DNA of 57,500 nucleotides from Chrysomallon squamiferum (GCA_012295275.1 CM022676.1:14488698-14546197), one strand, 5' to 3'; positions 24,185 to 37,225 are shown, counted from the stretch's first letter. Notes: generated by a model from the sequence alone, not told the origin. Numbers and translations: made by a program.

Positions 24185-24682
24185 CTGCACAAATACTAAT
24201 ACTTTTACCACTGCTCTGCTGTATGCAAATAATACTTTCAGCTTGTATAATCAAACAAAGAAAGAAAAGAAGATTTGAAAGAAAAAGAAGACAATGAAGA
24301 AGAAAAAGAAGTAGAAAACAACAAAAAGAACAAATGATAAATAACTGAACAAAGATTGTACTTTATTTATGTGCAAAATTCGTTTCGAAACAAATATTTA
24401 TGATAATATATAATACATAAGAAGAGTGTAATAATTTTATGCACAATAATAATTTTAAAAATCTGATCTTCTTCCTATTTTAATTAAAAGTAATATATAT
24501 ATATGTGTATATATATATTTTTTAAATTCGGCATTACACTCACAATATGCATGTGTCTCTGACTAACTGACTAACAGTCTCTTTCTATCTGTATCACAGT
24601 TGTGTTTGAGTCAGAATTAACAGCTAAATCAGCTATCATTGAAAGAAAACAGTGACAGAAAAAACAAAATACAACTATTAGA

Positions 24683-24727
24683 AATAATAATAATAATATT
24701 AATAATAATAATAACAGTGATATTAAA

Positions 24728-24758
<31 letters not shown>

Positions 24759-24796
24759 GCAGTTATAATAATAATTACAACAACAACAACAAAAAG
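24683..24796. repeat. Imperfect (AAT)n and (CAA)n tract
   Basis: AAT-rich tract with interruptions, followed by CAA units. No gene seen in 24.2-25.4 kb apart from simple sequence. Confidence 0.85.
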
Positions 24797-25439
24797 AATA
24801 CTGACAACGTCCACAGTGACAATAACAGAAAAACGCAATCAAAAACATTAAAGAAAAATAACAAAACAATTACAGTAATTAATTGCATGTCGGAACATAA
24901 GTATTAATAGAGAATTATCTACAAAGTTCTTGTTTGCTGATATTCATTTTTCAGTTGTTGTTATTAAATAACCCTTTCTAAAGTTCTTTCCTGGGATTGC
25001 AAGAGAATTTGGAGAAACGCAGTTACATCCCTTTCATCCGTTTGTTTTCGCTTCCACATCTTTCGTTCGAGTGAAAACTGAAAATATAATATTAATTAAT
25101 TATAGTAGCAAAAATGCTAGAAATAACTAATGAGAATCATTAATTACGAAACAATTACTTTTAAATAAATAAATTATTAAATGAACAAAGACACAAGGAA
25201 ACAGACTAGCAAAAGTTACTGAAGAGATAAGTAAATTAATGTTCATTAAAATTATATACAAGTACATATACTCTACACACACACATATACGCAAAACACA
25301 CAAACACACATACACAAACACAGAAACATAGACACACATAAAGAAGCCACTAAACGTATAATGTATAATTAGTTTACATTCAAATATATTAATAAAAACA
25401 GACACACACAAATCATTTTCTGAGTTTCTGTCTTTGCAG

Positions 25440-25592
25440 CATCTCGGTTTGGACAAGGCAGTGGACCTATTTGGCTTGATGGACTTGACTGTAAGGGAGA
25501 TGAAGAAAGTGTAGACTATTGTTCATTCTCTCCTTGGGGTGACAACAACTGTAGTCATAATCAAGACGTGGGAATCAGCTGATTGAGTCACA
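25440..25592 (+). pseudogene. SRCR-domain half exon with premature stop
   Basis: The exon is bounded by a CTTTGCAG acceptor and a perfect GTAAGT donor, both phase 1 (153 bp). It reads RFGQGSGPIWLDGLDCKG, then ...VDYCSFSPWG and NNCSHNQDVGIS, the second half of a scavenger receptor cysteine-rich domain with its usual order of FG-GxGPIWLD, C, C, WG, C and H. At the place of the last conserved Cys there is TGA (25580-25582), a one-base change from TGT or TGC, and the frame stays open beyond it to the donor. The first half (VEV...WGTVCDD...) is not found upstream. SRCR domains bind microbial and self ligands; this exon cannot give a complete domain unless the stop is an error or is edited or read through. 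Confidence 0.72.
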
Positions 25593-25599
25593 GTAAGTA

Positions 25600-27642
25600 C
25601 TGAAGCAGTGAGATATAGAATCAGTAAAACTAATAAACATGATAAAATATTTAGTTAATAGATTAACATAACCAATCTAGGAGATGTAGCAAAATAAATC
25701 TGAAGAATTATGTTAATTAGGTCATCATATCTGTTATTGTAACTGGTGTATTTTCTATGTGTGATGTTGTGATGGTTCATATCAGATTATGACAATATTA
25801 AGTGTATGAAATGTTTCTGAATGACACACACACACACTGAGGTTGTATTAGTTAAAGGACTGATGACAAATATAGTCCTGATTTCAAACTGCTGCTTAAG
25901 CATTTTTGAAATTGAAATTGTCCATTTAACTACATCTTCAGTGTAGTTCAAGCTTAATACAGTTTAATAAACATATTATTTTTGTTACTTGTTTATACAA
26001 AGAGGTTTGACAACCAATACATTATTTACAAACATACATTGTCACTGTAATCATTTCACTGTATTCTAAGGAACTGCTTTTATTTGCTCTTAATGTCTTT
26101 TATGTTTTCTAGTCTGAAAATCCTCCGTTTGCTCTTGTTACTACACTCTGCCAGTGAAACACAAATGTTTTGTTTTCATTGATTCATCAAGTTGATATTG
26201 TTTATCACTTGTCACTGGTCAGTATGTTGAATGACACTTCTTTCTGTCTGAGTGTTCACCTGAGTCCTAATTAAAGACAGAATCATGTAATTACATGAAT
26301 ACAAGTTGTATGCTGTGTTGTATATTACACAAATTCACTGTTTATGGCAGAGAGTACACTGTATAATGATTGTGTCAAAGACAAGGAAGAAAAGAAGTTT
26401 ACAACACCCAGCTGCCAAAAGGTTAACAAAGCATGAATAACGTTCAAAATTCTGTCTTGCTGATATGTGTTTATGAAAGGGAAACACCCACTTGTCACTG
26501 CTTCTCATACCTCAAGTTTCCCTTGCTGCCTGTATATATTACAATCTTGCAGATATCAGTGAAAACTGCAGAGTCAAAAATGGAAACGAGTGAGACAAGG
26601 CTACAGATTTTAAAAACTCTGTGTTTGTTACACATATTTGCCGTATCACTGACACTAATTTACTTTAAAAACTACCTTTAAGATTTCATCATCGCATGTT
26701 TTCCTGTAAAAGGGTATTACAGATGGTCAAACATAGCTTTAACTATTTGCAAATATTATCTGTTAAATTCAGTTTGTTTACTTATTATAATTATTAATAC
26801 ATATTTATTTAAAATGTGTAATTACTTTATCTTTCCTCTGTTTCATACATAGAAATTAGACAGTCTGCAAGATTATATATACATATACAAATTAGTACTT
26901 TAATAAAACTATCTATAGTTAGTGTGGAAATACATCTACTGAAACAGTTTCACAGCTATTAGGATTGTATATTAAAACAAAGACAACAGTATCTATTTTC
27001 ATCACAGCTTACATTGTGCATGTTCCTTGAAACTTTTCTTACAACATTAGAACAACAAGTAGCCAGAACCTCTGCTTCACCAGTTAGTTATTCAATAAAT
27101 GTTTCGACTGTGTGATCTCTGTACTTCGATCCAGACTGAAGTGGATCCACTCTGTTGTTGTCCTTCAGATCAAACATGTCAGCTTCAAGAGATTCACAAC
27201 ATAATTTTTATTGTTTATTTTCAGCAATTTTATTTTATTTTATTCTGTTATAGATACAGATAACACTTTATATATTATTGTTATTCTTGTTCTTCAATTG
27301 TTATTGTTGTTACTACTATCATGATAATTATTATTTGTATTTTACAATAATTAGTATCATATTCTGTGTACATTCCTCTCTTTGTACAATATGTATTCAT
27401 AAATTTAGTTTTATACTAAGAAATATTAATATTAAAAAATGTTAACATGCAAATACAAGTTTTTTATTAATTGTAATCATTCTACATATATAAATCATGA
27501 TAACCATTGATTTGAAAAAAGTACAGACATATAATTTAAACATTAATTTTTATTGTTTTTAATTTACAATTTCTATAACATAACTCTTTGCTATTTCATC
27601 CTAGCTTAACACACATTCTTATTACATATACATCTGTGTGTC

Positions 27643-27701
<59 letters not shown>

Positions 27702-27800
27702 TTGTGTTGGGAGGGTTGTTTAAGAGTGTTGGTATGCGAGATAAAAGATATGGAAAATGTAGAATCCTATTCTGATAAAATTATAATTATAATTAACTTT
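25600..27800. other. AT-rich stretch, no supported coding exon
   Basis: Between the SRCR exon and the next exon-like segment I see only AT-rich sequence, (CA)n at 25827-25838 and a (GT)n run at about 27644-27698. The plus-strand open frame at 26433-26681 has no recognisable motif. Confidence 0.4.
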
Positions 27801-27811
27801 TATGATTTCAG

Positions 27812-28160
27812 AACATTATTACTGTGAAGACTTGACAGAAGCAGACACAGACTGAGAAAAGGGATCTGAGATTGGTGCGAATGCAAGACTGAGAAAATTC
27901 AAATAAAATGTAAGCACTTATCACATAATGTTACTAAACATAATGCTATGATATTACTATAAATAAATTAAGAAATTACTTTTAGATAATTAAATAAAAA
28001 TTGAATATTAATTAAATATGTTAGAATAGATTTAGTAAAAGAATGAATAAATAGAGAGCGAATGTGTGTGTATGTGTTTGGATATGTATGAATGCCTGCA
28101 TTTCAATACATAGTATATATCTCTTATTTATGCATTTCTTTTATTTAGTTACTTACATAT

Positions 28161-28211
<51 letters not shown>

Positions 28212-28960
28212 TTTCAGGATGGTGAAATAAACATATTAATCATCAGTGCTCTTCCCTATGCACAGACTCATTCACTAGCTGAAGCTGACAACTGAAGATG
28301 ACAAATTACTAAAGTGAGAACTCAAAACATGAACTGACAACATGGAAGTCACAAAGTAGGTAAAAAATACTTTGTTTTAATTTGGTTAGGAATTGTTTTC
28401 ATTTGAGTATTTCATTTGTTTTTATTGTTAGATGGTTGTTTTATGAAATGAAATGTGTCGTTTTCTTCATCTGTCTTTCTCTTTCTGTCTGCATCTGACT
28501 GTCTGAATGAGTCCATCTGTAAACATTTTTACCATTTATGTTATTTTATTATTATGATTATTATTATTATTATTATTTATCTCGTTACATCTGTATCATT
28601 TTGTTTGTTTGTCTACCTGTATAATTGTGTTTCTTTATCGATCTCTGTCCATAAATCTGTTATACATGCATTCCTGTATTAAAGATTTATATTTTGAGAA
28701 AGTTTAGTTAAATTTTGCTACCTGGAAATATATGTTTTATATACACACAACAGAATTTTAACTTACAACACTTGTATGTATTTGCATGTATTTAAAGACA
28801 TCTAATTAACATTCATTACTTTTATTCATCTTCAGGCTTTGAAAGTTCATCTGGAATTATACAGATCAGAGAAAACTGTTAGTGACAAGGCAGTGGGTTC
28901 CTTGCTGATCTCAAGTGACAGTTACTCATTACTCAGGATGAAGATCCTAATACGTTCAAC
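27812..28960 (+). ncRNA. Candidate spliced noncoding RNA (three exons)
   Basis: Three segments have good splice borders on the plus strand: 27812-27909 (TGATTTCAG / GTAAGC), 28218-28355 (ATTTATTTCAG / GTAGGT) and a last one from 28836 (CATCTTCAG) to the long A tract at about 28960. All frames in the first two contain stops. They differ from their surroundings by a higher purine and GC content. A 3' untranslated part of a degraded SRCR gene upstream is the alternative. Confidence 0.3.
28155..28214. repeat. (TTTA)n microsatellite
   Basis: About 14 units immediately before the acceptor at 28215-28217, so the repeat serves as the pyrimidine-rich part of the splice site. Confidence 0.92.
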
Positions 28961-29008
28961 AAAAAAAAAAAAAAAAAAAAAACACAAAAAAAAAAAAAAA
29001 AAAAAAAA
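28961..29008. repeat. Poly(A) tract
   Basis: About 47 bp of A with one C interruption, followed by a polypurine patch. There is no AATAAA just upstream, so it is not clearly the tail of a processed copy. Confidence 0.85.
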
Positions 29009-29131
29009 GAGAAACAAACAAGGGTAGAAAATTTAAATAAATGTGATTCTTTGAAAATTAATATAACATTTGAGATCCACTGTGGTTAGATGCAGTCAAT
29101 ATCGAATATAGATTTTAATGGAAAGAAGCTG

Positions 29132-29142
<11 letters not shown>

Positions 29143-29176
<34 letters not shown>

Positions 29177-29355
29177 TTTCTCAGATGATATAAGAATTTT
29201 TGGCACATAGAGACAACATTAGAAGAAATAATTGTTTTCAAATACAACTTAACCTGAACTAATACAAGCATTTTACTTCAACTGTTATGGCTATATTTTT
29301 TGTAGAAAAAAAAAATAAATAAATAAATAAATAAATAAATAAACAAATAAATAAA
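29143..29355. repeat. (ATT)n and (AAAT)n microsatellites
   Basis: ATT run at 29143-29175 and AAAT run at 29311-29358. Nothing coding seen in 29.0-30.4 kb. Confidence 0.85.
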
Positions 29356-30172
29356 TAAAAAGTTACGTATATTTCTAATAAAAATTAAATATCTTTTAAA
29401 ACAATTATAAGAAAATAGTTTTTAAATTCAATTTTGAGATTTGAAATATTTCTCACTATTATTAATATTTATATTCAGTACAGAGATATGCAGAATTAGA
29501 TTGTTTTATTTCATCACCAGAGAATACCAATTATATCTCTATTTCTACTAATTTAGTATTAAATCACACACATCAGTTAAACCCTGACAGATGAACTTAA
29601 TCAAGACTGGGATTGTATTTCTTTTCATACACTGGTTAACTTAACTGTTCTTTCAGTACACGTGTAATAGAGGATTAAAACCAGAACACGTTTGATAAAA
29701 CAGTAGTTACAGTTTGTCTACGTTTCTCCAGGATAACGTTTTAGGTTTTATTCTACGAAATAATCATATTACAACAGTGATGACTAGAATTTATTTTGCA
29801 ACATTACCAGAAACACCATCTAATGAATAGTGTGTTACTAAAATAATAGTAGTTTGTCACAAGAAATCACATCAAGGTTAAATTAAAAGAACAGTAAAAG
29901 ATATCGCTCCCTCTTTCTTCATGAATGATAAGTTGTTCAACTAAACTTTCCTAGGTCATATACAGCTTTCATTTATCTGATACCTTACACTTGCAGCTCA
30001 GTTTAAAGTGTAATCATTTACATGAAAATAAATATTTGTGAATTATTACTGTAATATTATTTTTCAGAAGTTAGGGTCTTTGAATGAAACTTTAAGTTTT
30101 AGAATCATGTTCAGTTTTGTTCACTAACAATTTACAATTTTTATGCATGAGTAGAAAGTTAAGAAACAAACA

Positions 30173-30175
30173 CAT

Positions 30176-30239
<64 letters not shown>

Positions 30240-30240
30240 T
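30173..30240. repeat. (TTTA)n then (TTA)n microsatellite
   Basis: A tetranucleotide run that passes into a trinucleotide run of the same composition, which suggests slippage-driven unit change. Confidence 0.92.
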
Positions 30241-32689
30241 TAGAAACGAGCTGAAAATAAACAACTATAGAAATAATTTTTCCATCCATAAATTCTTTAA
30301 AATAATCATATATCACTACTTGTTTACGATGTAAAATATTATTTCAGGAACACTATCATTTGGTCAGATGCTTTGTCCAGGGAGGAAATCAATGTAAATA
30401 AATGACAAGGGGAAATAACTCTTACGCACAATAAGCATTACATCCGGCTAATCTAAGGCATTTTAAAACTTCAGTTGTAGTAGATAAATATAGAGGAATC
30501 TGTAAAAGACAATGGCTTTCAGGACGGCCAGGAACCAGAACAGTAGCATAAAATAAGTTTGGGATATTTCATCTTTCCACGGAGAGAGATTTAAAGATTT
30601 TGATCAACGCGGATCATGCCGGTTAGATCGCGGTTAGGAAAAACACGAGCAGTGGAGTCACAGACAGGGACGATGTACATCAGAAGAGCAGACACCCAGG
30701 TGAGGCATATAATTTCAGTTTATTATACTAAATTTTGAGATGCAGTTCCAGTAACTAGTTTTCAAAAAACTGTTAATTAATATAATATGTTTTAAATATG
30801 TGTTGCATAGTACTAAAACAAAGACTGATGAGGGTCAGTGTATCGATATAGCTCGATATAGCTGTGTTGTTAGAAATCACCACAGAGTCAGATTCCTTTA
30901 GGTAGGAAATAATGGAAAAGGGGAAACACTATAACACGAGAAAGAGCTCGATTTATTTTTAAAGATATATCATATAGGTAAATGGTCAGATTCTTTTTAT
31001 GTAAGTTTTAATTTTGTGTGTTTTATATATTACATGGTTCTCAGTTGTTTTGGAAATTTATGGAAATTCGAACACACAATTATAGTGACTATTTTTATAC
31101 AGGATTTGGTTTTCACAAAAGTAGTTCCCGGTTTCAATAACAATTTAAACGTTTAAGATATAAAACATATTCACTTTTATTATAAAATAAAGGATATGCT
31201 TTTCAGACATATAGTGCAATTTATTTCAGAAAGATTGTGTTTCTTATACACATCTGACATATTGTTTGCTAGCTCAGACAGCAGCAGTGGCACAGGAAAA
31301 AGAAATTTATCACATATGTTTATTCTGTTGTATTCTTCTCAAGTTTAATATTTTATAACTAATCTCAGTTTTATAATTTTTATTCTTGTTTCATACTGAT
31401 CATTTATTGTTTCAAATGCCTGCAATGTTGATTAATACAGAATAGTAAATTTTGAAATATTAATCACCATTTCTAAGTTTGTTTACATTCACAATATCAG
31501 ATTTATTTACTTCTGCATGTCAACAGATTTCTCTTATTTTTGGATTTGATTTGTTTGCTTTAAAGAAATCTGTTATCAGTAAAAATCAAGATAAAGAATG
31601 AAACCCTTTCATATAAGTTTAAAGTTATTCCTAGTGTGTCATAAATATTTCTTTTCAGTGTAACATCACATTTTACTTGTTCATTCTTTTATCACAGATC
31701 CATTTATTTCTCACTGCTTCATTGTATATACATAAGTTTAGAGTGACAGAGACATACATGTATAGTTTATGTTCATCAGAGCTATTCATTTATTTATATC
31801 ATTCTCACTGGCATTTTACTGTCTAGCAATATAACAATTGTTTTTCTTAAAGTTTATCATTTCCTAGTAAAAAGCATTTCATATCAAATTATCATTTCTT
31901 TTCAGTTTGATGCAGTTTGATTTGGGAATAAATACTGAGATTGTGTTGTATGGAAGCAAGGTAAGTGTTATTTTGATCTGCATATAATAAATACAGATGA
32001 AAATTATTCATTATTTGACTTTTAACAAACACTGAAACAAAAATGTGTTATCCATTGTAATATTAGTTGTGCACAGAGCAGCTTTGATTGCAGAAAAGGA
32101 AAATGTTCAGCTTGATTAAAACTGACAGAAATGAATGGGACTATTGGTCAGAGATCTTATTTTTTAGTTTTATTATTTTTAACTGTTTCTTCTTTTCTCA
32201 TCTAAATCTACTCCTTGTTGTGTTGCAGGGTGTTAATCATGAAGGTGGAGGAACGAAAAATTCAAATGAGAAAAAGAAAAAGATTTAGATTTGTAAGTTG
32301 GACTACAGAAAAATAGAGCACCATTTACAGACACTTTGTGCAGGGAAAAAACATCTGGCCCATTACAAGAAAGAAGATCCACTAGGAACAGCTAAAAAGA
32401 GACTGAAGATGGCAGATCTGAAGAAAATAAAGAAACTGATGTAATGTTCGTGACATTTGTAGCTGCTGTGAAGTAAGTAGAAATGAAAATAATTTTAGTC
32501 ATAACTACAAAGTAATAGATTAGTATTTAAGATGTTAAACCAGTCAAACACTAGGAACTTCCCTGTGTTTGAAGCCTTCTGATCTGTTGTGTGAACCACT
32601 AGAGTGAACTTGATAAACACATCAAACATGACTCAGAGATTTTGTAGGAACTTTCTCCATCATCAGGCTTGGTAGTTAGGGTTCTATAT

Positions 32690-33480
32690 TTTATTGCCCA
32701 TTGTCAGATTAATAACAAACACTAGATTATTCTAATCATCTCTCAGTCCACCATGGTTTCCTATTATCCAAATTTATTATTCTTAACAACTCACTTTTGT
32801 GCCTCCTGACATATTCCATCAGAACCATGACATGCAGAAACAATTTTGACTTGAAATTTGAGCCTTGATCAGACTGAATTTCATCTGGTAAATCAGTCAT
32901 AGTGAATTATTTTATCAGCACTTTTGTTACCACACTAGCTGTCAGCTTACATAATGGGATTGTCTCTGGGAACCTAGTATTCACACACATTATTGTCAGC
33001 AGAGAGTGATTACCCTAGCTAGTTCTGGGCAATGGTCTACTAATACTTTTGAAAAAACAGGTTCACTGATTGATACCAATTTTAGGGCTGTCAATCAGGG
33101 GAATAACTTGATTTGGTTTCCCAGTTTTCTGACACAACTCACAACTTTTGACAAATTCCTTTGTCTCATGATAAATTCCTGGCCAACAGAAGTCTGATGC
33201 AATGCACTCATGTTTTCATTCACCCCAAATGACCCGCAAACACATTTTCATGACTTAAACTTAGGATTTCCTGTCTGTATATTCTAGTACTACCACAAAT
33301 AGTATACTCTGACATATATTTAACATATTTCTTCAGAGTATACATCTCTGGCAATTCTGAAATATTGTCATTACCTTCTGTTCTAATAAAACATACAGTT
33401 TTCTGATTATCTTTTTTTCTAGCATAACAGTTTGAAACAACATGTTCATTCATTTTGCAATAGGGACAACTGATGATTGT
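32690..33480 (-). mobile_element. Ty3/gypsy-like retrotransposon relic (gag knuckle, integrase)
   Basis: On the minus strand a C-x2-C-x4-H-x4-C zinc knuckle (33420-33470, CPYCKMNEH...) is followed after about 55 residues by an integrase-type HHCC region (LSLSHENVFAGHLG) in the same frame. Protease, reverse transcriptase and RNase H, which should lie between, are missing. Beyond this point the integrase continues in shifted frames with stops; pieces resembling its catalytic core, including a SDQGSNF-like motif, are visible near 32830-33180. No LTRs were found. It lies antisense inside the candidate noncoding transcription unit. Confidence 0.65.
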
Positions 33481-33482
33481 GT

Positions 33483-33650
33483 AACATTTTATTTGAGTTA
33501 TTTATATATGATTATTTTTTATATATTTAGTTAGCTATTTTGTTGTTTCATTTTATTTATATTGCTGTTTTTTAAACTTCACTGTTATTATTATTATTAT
33601 TGTTATTTGAATACTTTTATTTTTATTTATTTTTTATTATTATTACTTTT
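33483..33650. repeat. TTTAT/TTATT-rich low-complexity tract
   Basis: Imperfect T-rich simple sequence with (ATT)n at 33583-33601. Confidence 0.6.
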
Positions 33651-34584
33651 CGTCAAATCTCACTTCTGAACAGTTAATATTATCTCGTTCTGTTTCTAAT
33701 TAAGCAATAATTAAAAGGTAAACTACCTGAGTTGTGTTTTAAAATGTTATTATTTCAGATGAACTCAATAATACTTTTTTTGTGCAAAGATAATTCTTAA
33801 ACTAGCAAGACTGTTCTTTCTATCCATACATATGTAATTACACACACACAAATTTAACAGAATGAATTTTCTTCCTGATAGTTTTCAGTTCACATAAATC
33901 TTTTTGATATTTTATTTCAGATGAATGCAGTAAAGATTTTGGTTATCCAGATAATTGTAGTAAGAAGATTTAAAGAAACATCAGAAAGCGAGTTATTTTT
34001 TTCTCATCTTTCTATACATATGTATATAAATATAAAAACAGACACAGACAAACATGCATGTGCTCACATGTTCACACACATTTAACAGAATGGATTTTTG
34101 TCCAGATAGCATTTTACCTTTTGTTCAGATAAATGTTTTTGATATTTTGTATAAGACTTGTTTTATTTAAGATATTTAAAGGTGTAACAAGTTTAAAAGT
34201 GAATGGAAAGCAGATAACATAACAGTGAAGAAACAAGTAATTTTTGTATATAATTAAATCATTTATCTTTTTCTTTGTATTTAATTATTGATGTCATATT
34301 TAATTATGTTTATTAATATTAGCCACTGTTTCTGTTATTATTCAGGATAAATGAAGAAAATGGCTTGTAACAAACAAGAAGATGGAAAAGATAAAGTTGA
34401 GAAAACAGTTCAAATGACAAAGAAATGAAACAACTGGAGTGTGTACTTGACTGAATAGAGAACATGTTATCTCTTGTTGACTGAAAAATTATGCTGGAAT
34501 TAATGATGGAACTGAAATGAGTGATGACGTTTTCATTGTCTGATCTGGCTTGAGAACACATTTTTATATAAATAAAGGGAGATA

Positions 34585-35875
34585 ACTCTGACTAAAGTTT
34601 GTAACTATTATGACTAAAATAGTTAAGGTTTAATCTTAATTAAATGAAAGTTCAGTTCTTGACACAAATGAAGTCCACTTTTAAAATTTCATTTTATGCT
34701 GATTTTAAATCAGTGTTAATGACAATTTTGCTTCCTGACAGAAATAGTTTCAGTGTTAAAATCTCTTTTTCTGCTTTTAAACACAACACTAATAATTACT
34801 GACAAAAATAACTCCAGTCATTTTGTACTCTTTAAGGATTAACTTGATTCTGTTTCCAAGAGCAAATAATGAATTTTTATTTGGGTTTTATATATTACTA
34901 TGAAATATTACCAACTTCTTTATTTCTTATACAAAACATTACATACATTGTCTTAGTGACAGACATTTATTTATATTTCAACTGCTGTTTAATGTTTCTC
35001 AGTTCATAACAGAAAATTTATATCAAAATATTGTTTTTGTTTTTTTGAATCAAATGCACAAATTTAACAAATTCCTCTAGATTTTTTTTGATTAACTTTT
35101 ACAGTTATAAAAACAACTATAATGTAGAAATGTAAAACAAATCTATAGAATTAAGTAGTTAAGAAGTTAACTCTAAAAAGTGTTTTATTTTTTGTGTCTT
35201 ATTTCATTAGTATATGATTACTTATAAATACAGGATTAATCACATGTAATATTTAAAAAAATTAAAAATAAATTACACCATACAACTGATATTCTTTGTG
35301 TTTTAGATTTATATTTTCAGGTGAATTTGTTCTGAATGAGACTGTTGCATTTAGGAACAAATTCAAAATTGCTTTTAGATTCATCAGTTAGTCATTTCTG
35401 ATAATCTTACAAACAGTGTTAGGTTTACAGTTAAACTAAAATTAATCTCAGTTGAAGAGAAATGGTCAGTGTTAACTGATCTCAAGAAATTTTATAATTA
35501 TAAAACATGGTGAAGGTTGGCAATATGGGAAAAAAAGTTACATTAATTTAGTAAATCTTTCACTGTAGGTTACAGTTATGACAGGCAATATGATTTAAAT
35601 ATACATGTTCAAAATATATATATATTTTTTTTTTTTTTAAACTTTGTTAAGATTATGATGAGTGTTAGCAAATGATTTGGTTAGATTTACAATTAAATAT
35701 GAGTTTTTCTCTTCAACTTTAGAGAAAAATTTAGAGTCAGATTTCGTTATTATTCTTTTATGTTTAAAACAGTAAAAGATCAGATCAATATTAAGAAAAC
35801 AAAATTAGTTACTTTTATTTAAATAAATATTTTGTTTCTGAGACTGTAACATGAAGGGTTGGGCCAAGTGCCACA
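34585..35875. other. AT-rich stretch, nothing supported
   Basis: T-rich stretches and a (TA)n/T tract near 35612-35640. No splice-bounded coding segment and no clear transposon ends. Confidence 0.4.
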
Positions 35876-35877
35876 GA

Positions 35878-36640
35878 TATTATTATTAGGGGTTAGTGTA
35901 GGTGTTAGGTTTGGATTAGTGTACAAGTCAGGGATAGGTTGAGGATCAGGTTTAACAGAGTTACATTTCATTATCATTATTCATTTACTTTTCAGAGAAA
36001 AAGACGAGATCAGTATTAATAAAAGATATAGTTACCTTTATTTAAAGATGTTAGGTTTAACATAACGAGTTAGTGCAGTTGTTAGACTTAGTATTATGTG
36101 TTAGTGTAGCTGTTAGGTTTAGTATTAAGGGTTTCTGTAAGTTTTATATTTATAATTAGGGGTTACATTATGTGTTATGTTTAGGGTTTAGGTGTTAAGT
36201 TTAGGATTAGGGTTAGTGTAGGTGTTAAGTTTAGGATTAGTGTGCACAATGATAGGATGAGGATCAGGTTCAAATTTGGAATTAGGATTAGGAGTAGTTT
36301 TAGGATTAGATTTGTATATCTATTTTCCTGAGGAGACTTTGTAGAAGATTTGAAAAACCTTATAAAGAGTTTTAAAAAGAAATTTAAAATAAGTTTCATT
36401 TAAAAAAAAATTAAGGAGGAAAATTCAAGGAGGATAAAAATTAAAGTAATTTCAATACATCCTCAATTTTATCATCCTGTTACGAGTAAGTGTTACGCCC
36501 AGGGTAAACAATGTCATTAGGGTTAGGTTTATATTTAAATGTATAGGTTTTACATACAAGACGTGGAAAATCGTCTGATGAGTTTCACAAGTAAGTTTAT
36601 AATTTTGATCAGGTTTTAGTTAGGGTTAGTCTAACATTTA
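35878..36640. repeat. Degenerate TTAGGG-like interstitial repeat
   Basis: Many copies of GGTTAG, TTAGGTTTAG, GGATTAGGGTTAG and GTGTTAGGT in one orientation, densest at 36178-36310 and again around 36510-36630. This is a decayed array of telomere-type or telomere-derived sequence, not a functional telomere. Confidence 0.65.
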
Positions 36641-36654
36641 TTTTAAGAGCTTTT

Positions 36655-36810
36655 ATTTATTTATTTTTTATTATTATTTTTTTTTTTATTAGATTTTTTT
36701 TTTTTATATTTTCATGCAAAACAGATGACAGTTTATTTATTTTTTTTTATTTATTTATTTATTTTTAATAACATTAAATCAGTTTTGAAAGAAAATCGTT
36801 TTAAAGAAAA
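36655..36810. repeat. TTTATT-rich low-complexity tract
   Basis: T runs mixed with TTTA and TTA units. Confidence 0.8.
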
Positions 36811-36886
36811 CTTTTTTTTAATGGTTTATTTTTGTTTTGTTTTATAGAATTACCGTTATAACTGTTATTTGCGTTTCTCATTAAGC

Positions 36887-36887
<1 letters not shown>

Positions 36888-36921
<34 letters not shown>
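36888..36921. repeat. (CA)n microsatellite
   Basis: About 16 units, downstream of the conodipine-like gene. Confidence 0.92.
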
Positions 36922-36924
<3 letters not shown>

Positions 36925-37002
36925 GAAAACAAAATAGGGCCTACGTATGTTGTAATATGATTTGTTAGCCTGTATCCGGTGAAATAATCTCAGTTTCTGT
37001 AA

Positions 37003-37211
37003 CTAATATCTTCCCATACACAGGAACACTTCGCTGTTGTTGCACCATGGCTGGCCTCGTTGTGAGTAGTAGTTCCGTCCTGACATTCGGAGTTCTTCGT
37101 AAAACACACTGGCGTGTTCGCTACACTTCCGTTTACCACGGCAGTCAACGAGCATGTTGTCATAGAAAGCTAGGTCGCACTCCCCACGATTAATGTCATA
37201 ATTCTTACCCC
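37003..37211 (-). CDS. Conodipine-like secreted PLA2 family, exon 2
   Basis: After a TATTACAG acceptor (phase 1) the frame is open for 69 codons to a TAG at 37003-37005. It reads GKNYDINRGECDLAF, then four more Cys: one in VDCRG, one in RKCSEH, one in QPWCN and one in FLCMG. The order Y-x-I-x-R-x-x-CD-x-x-F, K-C, FY-x-x-LR, YY and WC is the C-terminal pattern of mollusc conodipine-type proteins, which are secreted PLA2-like proteins first known from cone snails. Exon 1 lies about 0.65 kb upstream on the same strand. Whether it is a venom, digestive or other secreted protein cannot be told from sequence. Confidence 0.6.
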
Positions 37212-37221
37212 CTGTAATACT

Positions 37222-37225
37222 ACTA

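Larger units (their letters stand above)
30500..34580 (+). ncRNA. Candidate multi-exon long noncoding RNA
   Basis: Plus-strand segments with good splice borders: a first exon of about 180 bp ending at 30699 (CCAG/GTGAGG), 31906-31960 (TTCTTTTCAG / GTAAGT), 32229-32472 (TTGTGTTGCAG / GTAAGT), 33921-33959 (TTTATTTCAG / GTAAGA) and a last segment from 34346 (TTATTCAG) to an AATAAA at 34571-34576. Other acceptors occur at 32093 and 33758. No frame runs through more than one or two of them. A short frame from ATG near 30617 (MPVRSRLGKTRAVES...) closes soon after the first junction. Splice-site quality, not coding, is the evidence. Confidence 0.35.

Noticed and set aside
26433-26681. Plus-strand 82-codon frame with C-terminal hydrophobic stretch
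   Set aside because: No recognisable motif, no splice context and ordinary AT-rich composition; kept out for lack of support.
28961-29008. Poly(A) as proof of a processed retrocopy at 28.8 kb
   Set aside because: No polyadenylation hexamer upstream, no target-site duplication seen, and the exon before it has a normal intron acceptor.
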